Position numbers and translations under genes: made by a program | In this document: positions 1 through 7,273 of the stretch, piece by piece | Position numbering within the stretch: position 1 is the stretch's first letter | Layout of the letters: every line of letters begins with the position of its first letter | Source of the DNA: an uncultured Bacilli bacterium | Lineage (GTDB): Bacteria; Bacillota_I; Bacilli_A; RFN20; CAG-826 | Assembly: GCA_944342125.1 (NCBI GenBank) | Contig: CALVMF010000040.1 | Coordinates: forward strand, 1-10,312 | Length of the DNA: 10,312 bases | Reading direction: 5' to 3' | The notes under the pieces: generated by a model | What the model saw: only the letters and a program-made list of their open reading frames with translations | Told to the model about the DNA's origin: nothing | The model's database searches: none

Positions 1-524
1 AGACAATTAGGATTCTTACCTCTTGAAATTTGATTGATTTTGAAGAAATTTACTACGCTTCCTACTTGAGTGAAATTTGAAACAAACGTAACCTTTGTAA
101 TCTTGTCTTCACCTTTTAATTTATTTTCGCCAAATAATAAATCATCGATTGTACACACTAAAGGAGTTCCATCATAAGCTTTAGAAAGATCTGGGGAAAT
201 TGCATCTAACTTAGCTTGTTTTACTATAACGGAACCTTCTTCTTTTATAATTCCACTTCCATCATTTAATTCTTGATATTCCTTAGTGACATCTTCTCCA
301 GTTCTGGTATCTCTAATTCGCACATGAAATGAGTTAATTTGTTTATCACCATTTTTAGTATCAATAATGGTCGTAGTTGGCGTGCAATAATACTTATCAT
401 AAGGAAGTAGTTCGCCGCTAACTAGTTCATATTCTTCAATTGGTAAGGCTTCACCGCTATATTCAAAGGTTAAGCTCTTTGAAGTGAATTTAAGCGAGTT
501 GATATCAGGATCAAGTTCATCTCT
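1..524 (-). repeat. Two further Ig-like repeats C-terminal to the transglutaminase domain
   Basis: Residues about 1180-1353 hold two units of the same MBG/YDG class, with EYSG at Y1201 and AYDG at Y1296, 95 residues apart. The first unit contains the usual closing motif GEDVTKEYQEL. The second is cut by the window edge. Because the repeat continues to the edge, it cannot be said whether a sorting signal or membrane anchor follows. Confidence 0.7.
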
Positions 525-3500
525 TGTTACTTCACCTGGATTATAAGGGAAATCTCCATCTCCCCCAGGTTTTTCACCTCCTTCAGGATCTTTATCATCA
601 TCTGGATTACCATCTTCTCCAGTATCAGGATCTTCACCTTCATCAGGGTCTTTGCCTTCATCTGGATCTTCGCCTTCATCAGGATCAATTGGCTTATCAC
701 CACTTGTTCCACCTCCTCCACCAGGAATATTAGCACTTGGAGTTGGATCAACTATGACCCAAGAAGAAAGTTCATCGATATAAACTTCACACCACGCATG
801 TGCTTCTTTGACTGTTACTTGTCTTGTCTTATCTTTTTCACCTTGAGAAGTAAACCCGCCTACTGTTCTAGCAGGATAACCAAGCGTTCTAAATATCATT
901 GTTGCTGAACCAGCAAAATGAGAGCATATTCCTTCTTTTTTAGTTTTTAAAAATTCAGCGAGAATATCAGTACCTGGTTCATATTCAGCATTTAAATTGT
1001 AAGAATAACCACCGCTTGATTTTAAATAACCAACAACTGAAGTAATTGTCGAGTATTGGTTATCTTTCTTTAAAGAATTTGTATCAATTATATTTTGAGT
1101 TACGGTTTTTAAACTTGATGGTACATTTAAATAATTTTGACTAACAAATTCTTGATATTTTTCTCTTCCAGCGTTTAAAGCAAGTGAATCCGCACTCGCA
1201 CTTATTCCATCATTATGTTGTTGAACATAATCATAATCTACTATTGAAAATTGATTATAAGCTTGGCCGTTTAAATCAAATTCATTATCGTTAGTCGATA
1301 TATTTGGATTATTTGCTGAAGCAAAATAGAAAGGTGCAATATCTTTTTTAAATGGACTACTATAATTGACAGTAATGTTATAAGTAGGCTCTCCAGCAGC
1401 TTTTACTAAATTAGAAATATAATTATTAGGATTAACATCTCCACTAGGTACTTCATAATTTTGAGCTAATTCAAATGTTCCATCAGTTTTATAATCGCCA
1501 TAGACATTTTGTCTAAAATAAACTCTTTGGTTGTGACCTGAAAGTGTAAAGTTAAAAATATTGATTGGTTTACCATCTGTATCTAATCCACCTTCTCCAA
1601 CACTTCCACCAGTTAAATCAATAACTGTATTAACTGCTCCTTCATCTTCGGTATCATCTGGTTTATCATTATCCCCAGTTTCGCCACCTCCAGGATTACC
1701 TTCTCCACCTGGATTTTCTCCTTCACCATCATCTCCGCCTGGATTTGGTGGTTCAACTTCTTCGATTTCTTTAGTGTAGACATCAATGGTAGAATTATCA
1801 AATGCAGGCATAACAAATTCATAACCCTTTCCATCCACATAATTTAAAAGCTGTTCTCCATTGGAATGTAATATAACTTTTTCAATTTCGTGTCCTTCAT
1901 AAACAGAGCAATTAAAATAATAAGTTTGATTTTTAGTTAAATGATAATATCCGCTTTCTGAAATAGTTTGCACTTCACCTTCAGTGTTAGTAATCACATA
2001 ATCATATGCCTGTCCCCGCCCATAATTATTTATAGAAAGAGGATATTCAAATCGTTCTGGAAGCATAGTCAAAGTTCCATAACTTGTATTGGTTTTTGTG
2101 TAATTTTTAGTAACATCGTATTGTATAATTTGACCTTGAATATTAACTTTTCTAATAATATTAAATTCAACTATATTTTCAACGCTTCCTGGTTCTGAAA
2201 TTGAAGCATAATTTGTTATTTCAATTTCATCGTTAACGCCTAAAGAAGTGCCGTTAATTAAATTAATTGATGGACTAGAAAATGGCTTTTCTCCACCACT
2301 TATAAAATTTTCATAAGAGATTTCAGCATCAGGAGTTGAAACAGATATTTCTCTTGGTAAAAAAGTGATCGTTCCAAAATCGTAATTAATATTATAGTTG
2401 TCGGTTCTATCTTCACCGGTAGTTTTATCGATTACTTGAACACTAACAACATTTTGATAAGTTTTATTGACGCCATATTCTGGATTTGACCAGCTATTTG
2501 GGGTGACATTACCAATTTTATCAGTTGGAGCTAATCCGCTTACTTCAATATCGGAATAATTAATTGCATCATCCCCTGCATTACCATTATATGTGACCGT
2601 AAAATCTTTTGTTTTTATATTTAAATCTTGTTTATTGATAACAAAATCACCAAATTTTTTAGTGACATCATAATTAGTAATATTTGATTCTTTTGTGGTT
2701 TTGTTAACAATATCAAAATCTATTTCAATATCGTAAGATCCCACATCACTTGTACCAGTTGTAAATTCAGTTGTAACAACTAGCTCATCTTCATCAATTA
2801 AGCTTCCTTCACTAACTTCTCGATAAGCGTAGCTTGGATTTGCTAAATCATCTTCAAAATCTTCCCATCCATGAACGCTTCCATCGTAACTTATAGTTTT
2901 ACTATCGGTTGAAATAGTTACTTTTCTTTTATTGATGGTGCATGTTCCAGTGTTGACCTTGATATTATAATTTGAGCTAACATCTTCATTTTTGTCATTT
3001 AAAACAGATACTTTTAAAGGTTCAATCTCATAACTTCCAGCATTGGTGTAACTATTAAATTCTAACAAAATAGTGTCATTTTGCGCTAAATTTCCTGCAG
3101 AAATCGTATAATTTGCTGGATCAATAGTGAGAGATTTACCATCATATTCTTTTTCATAATCTGGAATATCAATAGTCAATTCTCTTTGAGTAACTTCTAA
3201 AGATGAAGTTAAATTAACGCTATATAATTTTGTTACATCGCCATAAGTTTCGTTAACAATTCGATAATCAAAACTAGCTTCGCTTCCAGTTAATTCACCT
3301 ACATTTGTTAAAGACGAATTAGATTTAACAAGTTCAATTTTATCGCCCTTTGCTAAACTACCACTAGTTACCGTTAAATTATTTCCAGCTAAAATTGCTG
3401 TTCCATCATATTCTTTAATAGAATAAGAACTTATCGAAATTTCACGAGGCTCAATTTTAATAGGAAGAGCGGAATAGTTAATTTTATAGTTAGAAGTAAC

Positions 3501-4061
3501 GTTTTCTCCTTTTTCATTTTCAATAATAAATGAACTTTCATTTAAGCTTAAAGTTGGATTGTCGCTTGTTGGGTCAACTAAAGAATAAGATTGATAGCCA
3601 AGTTTATCGCCTTCAATTAATCCTTCAATATCGATAATGGCGTTTTCACCCCAAGTAATTGAGTTATCTTTAAGAACAGGCGTTACTTCTTTTGGAGCAA
3701 TCGTAAAACTTTGAGGTTTAGAGTAATTTTGACCGCCAAATATATTTGTCGTAACTACTCTTGCTTCATATTCTCCAGCATTAACAGGCTTTCCATAGCT
3801 CCAAGCTTCGTTTCCTTTTAAAGAATATTGGATTCTAGCATCGTTATTATATAAACTTTCAGCACTAAAATCATATATATCCCCATAAACTGAATTTTGT
3901 ACTACTAAATCTTTAATAATTACGCCTTCTAAAGACATAAGCGTAGCACCAGTTGCTCCTAAAAGAGTTAAAAAAGAGATTATTAAAGCGCGGTATCTAT
4001 AAACAAATTTATAGAATTTAATAAATCTATCAATCTTTTTGTTATAAGTTTGTGTAAGCAT
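1..4061 (-). CDS. Giant exported protein with Ig-like (MBG/YDG) repeats and an intact transglutaminase-like domain; 3' end outside window
   Basis: The frame stays open from the ATG at 4061 to the left edge, at least 1,353 codons, so the stop and C-terminus are missing. The start overlaps the previous stop by one base (TAATG) and has GGAG eight bases upstream. Residues 1-20 are basic and about 22-42 form one membrane segment, a signal anchor or signal peptide. About 115-660 are repeats of 86-99 residues with a YDG-like motif at Y218, Y306, Y392, Y491 and Y583, the MBG/YDG Ig-like class. About 660-765 is a beta domain ending in a VMPAFD motif like those of secreted repeat domains. An acidic Gly/Pro linker (about 765-810) follows. 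Residues about 846-1108 are a transglutaminase-like module with C1046 (GICSHFA), H1088 (HAWCEVY) and D1105 (VDPT), a full catalytic triad. A second acidic linker (1110-1176) leads to two more repeats (Y1201, Y1296). The protein probably acts outside the cell on surface proteins, as a crosslinking or hydrolytic enzyme; the substrate is unknown. Confidence 0.88.
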   Translation of the reverse strand, partial: MLTQTYNKKIDRFIKFYKFVYRYRALIISFLTLLGATGATLMSLEGVIIKDLVVQNSVYGDIYDFSAESLYNNDARIQYSLKGNEAWSYGKPVNAGEYEARVVTTNIFGGQNYSKPQSFTIAPKEVTPVLKDNSITWGENAIIDIEGLIEGDKLGYQSYSLVDPTSDNPTLSLNESSFIIENEKGENVTSNYKINYSALPIKIEPREISISSYSIKEYDGTAILAGNNLTVTSGSLAKGDKIELVKSNSSLTNVGELTGSEASFDYRIVNETYGDVTKLYSVNLTSSLEVTQRELTIDIPDYEKEYDGKSLTIDPANYTISAGNLAQNDTILLEFNSYTNAGSYEIEPLKVSVLNDKNEDVSSNYNIKVNTGTCTINKRKVTISTDSKTISYDGSVHGWEDFEDDLANPSYAYREVSEGSLIDEDELVVTTEFTTGTSDVGSYDIEIDFDIVNKTTKESNITNYDVTKKFGDFVINKQDLNIKTKDFTVTYNGNAGDDAINYSDIEVSGLAPTDKIGNVTPNSWSNPEYGVNKTYQNVVSVQVIDKTTGEDRTDNYNINYDFGTITFLPREISVSTPDAEISYENFISGGEKPFSSPSINLINGTSLGVNDEIEITNYASISEPGSVENIVEFNIIRKVNIQGQIIQYDVTKNYTKTNTSYGTLTMLPERFEYPLSINNYGRGQAYDYVITNTEGEVQTISESGYYHLTKNQTYYFNCSVYEGHEIEKVILHSNGEQLLNYVDGKGYEFVMPAFDNSTIDVYTKEIEEVEPPNPGGDDGEGENPGGEGNPGGGETGDNDKPDDTEDEGAVNTVIDLTGGSVGEGGLDTDGKPINIFNFTLSGHNQRVYFRQNVYGDYKTDGTFELAQNYEVPSGDVNPNNYISNLVKAAGEPTYNITVNYSSPFKKDIAPFYFASANNPNISTNDNEFDLNGQAYNQFSIVDYDYVQQHNDGISASADSLALNAGREKYQEFVSQNYLNVPSSLKTVTQNIIDTNSLKKDNQYSTITSVVGYLKSSGGYSYNLNAEYEPGTDILAEFLKTKKEGICSHFAGSATMIFRTLGYPARTVGGFTSQGEKDKTRQVTVKEAHAWCEVYIDELSSWVIVDPTPSANIPGGGGGTSGDKPIDPDEGEDPDEGKDPDEGEDPDTGEDGNPDDDKDPEGGEKPGGDGDFPYNPGEVTRDELDPDINSLKFTSKSLTFEYSGEALPIEEYELVSGELLPYDKYYCTPTTTIIDTKNGDKQINSFHVRIRDTRTGEDVTKEYQELNDGSGIIKEEGSVIVKQAKLDAISPDLSKAYDGTPLVCTIDDLLFGENKLKGEDKITKVTFVSNFTQVGSVVNFFKINQISRGKNPNC
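624..686. repeat. 18-bp tandem repeat, about 3.5 copies, encoding an acidic linker
   Basis: Units at 624-641, 642-659 and 660-677 plus a half unit at 678-686 match at most positions; on the plus strand the consensus is close to ATCAGGATCTTCACCTTC. On the coding strand each unit gives six residues, DPDEGE or DPDEGK. This is the core of the acidic, Pro/Gly-rich linker between the transglutaminase domain and the last two Ig-like repeats. Tandem in-frame repeats like this can change copy number by slippage without breaking the gene. Confidence 0.8.
738..1526 (-). other. Transglutaminase-like module, intact C-H-D triad (copy 1 of 3)
   Basis: Residues about 846-1108 of the giant protein. The module opens with a beta-rich part carrying the motif VYFRQNVYGDY (the YG tyrosine is Y854). 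A helical part with YQEFVSQNYLNVPSSL comes next, then the papain-like core: GICSHFAGSATMIFR with nucleophile C1046, the GYPART turn, HAWCEVY with H1088, and WVIVDPT with D1105. All three catalytic positions of the transglutaminase-like superfamily are present. The same module occurs twice in the next-door protein, at 5675-6475 and 4646-5470, so three copies lie within about 6 kb. Of the three, this is the one most likely to be active. Confidence 0.85.
1635..1770 (-). other. Acidic Gly/Pro/Glu-rich linker
   Basis: Residues about 764-810 of the giant protein are almost entirely Glu, Asp, Gly, Pro and Asn, with repeated GENPGGEGNPGG-like motifs. The segment separates the Ig-like stalk from the transglutaminase module and resembles the flexible wall-spanning linkers of Gram-positive surface proteins. 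Plus-strand open frames seen here are by-products of this composition. Confidence 0.7.
2082..3710 (-). repeat. Array of MBG/YDG-type Ig-like protein repeats
   Basis: Protein-level repeats of about 86-99 residues, degenerate in DNA. Each unit tends to begin with a short strand after an Arg or Lys, then a tyrosine motif (EYDG, EYDG, SYDG, TYNG, SYEN at residues 218, 306, 392, 491 and 583). A stretch like SGSLAKGDKI follows, and the unit closes with a D-V-T/S-x-N-Y signature and a short Gly strand. A more diverged unit precedes these at about residues 115-200, with ITWGEN in place of the YDG motif. Such arrays act as extracellular stalks or adhesive spacers in Gram-positive surface proteins. The unit boundaries are approximate. 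Confidence 0.75.
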
Positions 4062-7000
4062 TATCTAAACTCCAAAGTTCCAATAGTACCTTCTTTAATA
4101 TCGAAGTTATTTATAATGTTTTCGCCATATTCATTATAAATAGCAACGATTTCAACGGTTGATTTAACGTAAGTAATTCCATCTTCATAATCACTATATT
4201 TTAAATAAGTAGGAACATATTCTATGTCTTCAAGCGTAATACCCATTGCTTCTAAAGCATCCATTTCATGAATATTAATAATTTGACTTGATAAGGTAGT
4301 TCCTGGGGAAGCAGTTTCAGCTTGACTATTTGTATCGTAAGTCAAAGTAAATTTGTTAATCACTACTTCACCTATATTATAAGTCAAGGCATATTCATAA
4401 GTCACATTTTCGAAATTATTTGACATGTCATAAACTTCAAAGCTGATTCTTGGCTGATGAACTCCTGCATCTTTAAACATCTCTTCACACGAAAGACTAT
4501 ACATATGATTTTGTTTTATTGCGCTATCACCTTCAAGAATGTATGGTGTGCTTTCAACATAAAGATCGTCATAATCCTTTGTTGTTCCTTCAAGAGATAA
4601 AGTTAATTTTTGCTTTCCGTGATAATATTTTTCATCAATTAACCCGCTATCGCGAGTAAAGTCAACAACTACCCAGCCATGACCTTTAATATAAACCTCG
4701 TTCCAATAGTATTCGTTTGTATCGCTTATTGAAACTTGATTTGTATCTTCGGCGATATATAAATAACCCTTAGTTAATCTAGTAGGAATTTCTAAACTTC
4801 TTAAAAGTAAGGTTGCTGCACTAGCAATTAATTCTGAATCGCATTCAGCAGGATTATTTTCAATAATCTCTAAAACACTCTCTTCAAAACTAAGATCATA
4901 ATCTTCAATTTCAATAAAAGGATTATAAGTGATACTTGCTTTTGATAAATAATCGCTAATAATAGGAATAACTGCGCTTGGATTATTAATTGGAATAAAT
5001 TGAACATAATTTCCAATTAAATTCATTATGGTCGATTTAATAACCGAAGGAACTTCTAAATAATTATGCTCAACGAAGGCTGAATACTTTTCTTCGGCTT
5101 CTTGCAAGGTATAATCTGAAAAGAAGTAACTATCCATATAATACATATTGTCTCGATAATTAAAATCCATCGCATAATATGTGTTATTTGTAGAGCCATT
5201 ATTTTTAAAACTGACATCATCAACTTGAGAAAAATTATAGCTTGTTGAGGAAGCGTAAGCTGGAACTATAGTATTAACTCGTTCAGGATTTTCGTTATAA
5301 ATATTCACTTGATTAAAATTTGTTCCATAACTATAGAGTTGATTAGAGATATAAAGATTTGGATTTAAATAATAGTCGTTAACATCATAAACATTTGCTT
5401 CATCAAAGCCTTTTTCTTCGGCGTCAAAGTTTCCGTAACTTTCTTCTCTTAAATAGTAGTAACCTGCATTACTTGTTTGAACATCAAATAGATAGTTGTA
5501 ATTATTTGGCATATTATCGTAAACGTGAGTTATTCCACTAGTATTACCATTATCATTTTCATCAGGGACATATTCATCCTCTAAATCATCGAGATCACCT
5601 TTATTTAATCCTTCGTCAGTTTCTTCATCTTCACCTTGTCCTGGCAAGATATTATCTAAATCAAATAGATTGTCAATACCAGTTGTGCATTCAATTGGAA
5701 TCCAGCCATGACCATCAAGATAGATTTCACTCCAAGCGTGAAACGTTAATGAATAAACAGTAAAGGTTTCACTAGGATCTTTAATAATGCAAGGAAAACC
5801 AGTTGTTAAACGTGCAGGAATACCTATTGCTCTAAAAAGCATGGTTCCACTTGAAGCAAAATTTTGGCAGTTACCGACTTTTTCATCTTCTAAAAATTCC
5901 ATTAACGAACCACTAAAAGGTTCAAGATTATATTCGTATTCGCTATAAAATAAATTGGTTAAAGAGCTAACAAATTTTGATACAGAACTTGTATCTAAAT
6001 TTTTCTCATCAATAAATCTTAATAAATTGTTCTGTAAAGAATAATCGATATCTAAATATTGCGAATAAACAAAATCACGATAATTTTCTTCTTCATTACT
6101 TAAATAGGCATCATCAAAAGAAGTAGATTCAATTTCATCTAAAGCTAGTTGAGGAATGTCAGGATAGCAAAGGTAATCAAACTCACCAGTATAATTGGAC
6201 TGATTCATGTGAAATGAAATGTCATTGCTTTGCTTTTGATCGGTGTCGATAAAATAAGGAACAAAGTCATAGTCAGTTCCAAAAAGACCTTCTCGATAAG
6301 AAACATGTACTTCAGCGCTTCCAATTTTTGATCTTTGCGCTTCAATATTTGTCATGTATTGATTTGGGTTATATGAAGAATAATTTAAATAATATGGCTG
6401 AGCAGTCATAAAAGTATTAGAGGCAACATCATAATTACCATAAGATTGACCTCTAAAATAGTAAACTCCAGGTTTAGATGCATTAACATCCATTACTGGA
6501 GCATTGATTTGATCAAAAGGAAGATCTCCAATTGGTAAATCATCAAGCGAATCAAAATCAATTCCCGACCAATCAAAAGGTGGGAGATCATCAAAATCGA
6601 TCCAAGGTACATCGATATCAGGACGATCAAGCAAATTTAAATGTTTTATTTGAGTATAGCAATCAGTAACATTCTCTCCATTAAAATTTGTAATTTTTAA
6701 ACCATAAAATTGAAAATCATAGGTAGTACGTGAATCATCAGTATATTTTTTCTTTACTCTTACTGTGCCAGTGTCTCCGCTAGCAAGCCCATCTCTTCCC
6801 CAATTAACTTCTGAATCAGTAAGCGTCTGCCCATCTTCAATTCCAGCGTAATTAACTCCATCCTTAACCGAAATATCGAGTTCTCTTTGACTGATTCTTA
6901 TATCTCCATATTTAACTTTTAAATTGTAAGTTGAAGAGACATCTTGGTTATTAGAATCTAAAATTTTAACGTTAATTCTATTTGTATATGTTCCAGCTTT

Positions 7001-7273
7001 GGTGTAGCGCTTTTCTTCTTCACTAACTTGAATATAGTCGCCAACATTTAAATGACCTTCTTCAATTTTAATCTCTTGATTGTTAAATACGTGTTCTTGT
7101 CCATCATAAAGAATATCAACTTCAGGAGTTGTGATGATAACGTTTTCCTTCATAAGTTTAACGTCACCAATTGCTGCATAAGCAAAAATTGAAGCAACAG
7201 CAATTGCTGAGGCAAAAACTAAACCTAAACTAAAGTATAAAAATTTTCTCGACCTTAAAAATTTCCGCATCAT
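4061..7273 (-). CDS. Exported Ig-like repeat protein with two divergent transglutaminase-like domains
   Basis: 1,070 residues from the first of two adjacent ATGs, or 1,069 from the second at 7270, which suits the AGGTGA site better. Residues 11-35 are a hydrophobic export segment, with a possible AxA signal peptidase site (FAYAA). About 40-215 are two Ig-like MBG units (YDG at 56-58, the second degenerate). A Pro/Asp-rich stretch follows at about 225-265. Then come two copies of a 270-residue transglutaminase-like module. The first (about 267-533) has C469, H512 and, at the usual Asp position, E528. After an acidic linker (about 536-580), the second (about 602-876) has S813 and Y855 where Cys and His are expected, but keeps D871. 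Ig-like units fill the C-terminus, with no sorting motif or second membrane helix. It is probably an extracellular partner of the downstream giant protein. The second module is probably non-catalytic and binds a ligand or partner; the first may be active, altered or inactive. Confidence 0.93.
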   Translation of the reverse strand: MMRKFLRSRKFLYFSLGLVFASAIAVASIFAYAAIGDVKLMKENVIITTPEVDILYDGQEHVFNNQEIKIEEGHLNVGDYIQVSEEEKRYTKAGTYTNRINVKILDSNNQDVSSTYNLKVKYGDIRISQRELDISVKDGVNYAGIEDGQTLTDSEVNWGRDGLASGDTGTVRVKKKYTDDSRTTYDFQFYGLKITNFNGENVTDCYTQIKHLNLLDRPDIDVPWIDFDDLPPFDWSGIDFDSLDDLPIGDLPFDQINAPVMDVNASKPGVYYFRGQSYGNYDVASNTFMTAQPYYLNYSSYNPNQYMTNIEAQRSKIGSAEVHVSYREGLFGTDYDFVPYFIDTDQKQSNDISFHMNQSNYTGEFDYLCYPDIPQLALDEIESTSFDDAYLSNEEENYRDFVYSQYLDIDYSLQNNLLRFIDEKNLDTSSVSKFVSSLTNLFYSEYEYNLEPFSGSLMEFLEDEKVGNCQNFASSGTMLFRAIGIPARLTTGFPCIIKDPSETFTVYSLTFHAWSEIYLDGHGWIPIECTTGIDNLFDLDNILPGQGEDEETDEGLNKGDLDDLEDEYVPDENDNGNTSGITHVYDNMPNNYNYLFDVQTSNAGYYYLREESYGNFDAEEKGFDEANVYDVNDYYLNPNLYISNQLYSYGTNFNQVNIYNENPERVNTIVPAYASSTSYNFSQVDDVSFKNNGSTNNTYYAMDFNYRDNMYYMDSYFFSDYTLQEAEEKYSAFVEHNYLEVPSVIKSTIMNLIGNYVQFIPINNPSAVIPIISDYLSKASITYNPFIEIEDYDLSFEESVLEIIENNPAECDSELIASAATLLLRSLEIPTRLTKGYLYIAEDTNQVSISDTNEYYWNEVYIKGHGWVVVDFTRDSGLIDEKYYHGKQKLTLSLEGTTKDYDDLYVESTPYILEGDSAIKQNHMYSLSCEEMFKDAGVHQPRISFEVYDMSNNFENVTYEYALTYNIGEVVINKFTLTYDTNSQAETASPGTTLSSQIINIHEMDALEAMGITLEDIEYVPTYLKYSDYEDGITYVKSTVEIVAIYNEYGENIINNFDIKEGTIGTLEFR
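4070..4073 (-). promoter_or_regulatory. Ribosome binding site of the giant transglutaminase gene
   Basis: GGAG on the minus strand lies eight bases before the ATG at 4061 and within the last codons of the upstream gene. With the TAATG stop/start overlap it fixes the start and suggests coupled translation. Confidence 0.65.
4646..5470 (-). other. Degenerate transglutaminase-like module lacking Cys and His (copy 3 of 3)
   Basis: Residues about 602-876. The opening motif YYYLREESYGNF (Y613) and the helical part with YSAFVEHNYLEVPS match the other copies. Counting back from the conserved LLLR, the nucleophile position is S813, with a cysteine two residues earlier (C811). The histidine position is Y855 in YYWNEVY. 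D871 in VVVDFT is kept. The spacing between the first two positions is 42 residues here, 43 in copy 2 and 42 in copy 1, which supports the alignment. This is probably a pseudoenzyme domain that binds but does not catalyse. Confidence 0.8.
5675..6475 (-). other. Transglutaminase-like module with Glu in place of Asp (copy 2 of 3)
   Basis: Residues about 267-533. It opens with the same YYFRGQSYGNY motif (Y278) as the other copies. The core has GNCQNFASSGTMLFR with C469, then GIPAR, then FHAWSEIY with H512. After GHGW comes IECTTG, where the family normally has a D-P-T motif, so E528 sits at the triad Asp position. Three cysteines (C469, C495, C529) lie within the core, so disulphide formation is conceivable for an exported protein. 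Activity cannot be decided from sequence. Confidence 0.8.

Noticed and set aside
624..686. Possible CRISPR or regulatory repeat
   Set aside because: Units are 18 bp, directly adjacent without spacers, in frame, and encode a six-residue acidic repeat.
524..751. Open frames of about 70 codons on both strands over the acidic linker
   Set aside because: They arise from the 18-bp repeat inside the giant gene; their translations are low-complexity (His/Leu or Met/Ile/Lys rich) with no plausible ribosome binding site.
1561..1840. Open frames on plus and minus strands over the second linker (Pro/Ser-rich and Lys/Met-rich)
   Set aside because: Shadows of the GENPGG-type linker composition within the long minus-strand frame.
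1968..2198. 76-codon plus-strand open frame
   Set aside because: It lies fully inside the giant gene, opposite the strand of every real gene, and has no family signal.
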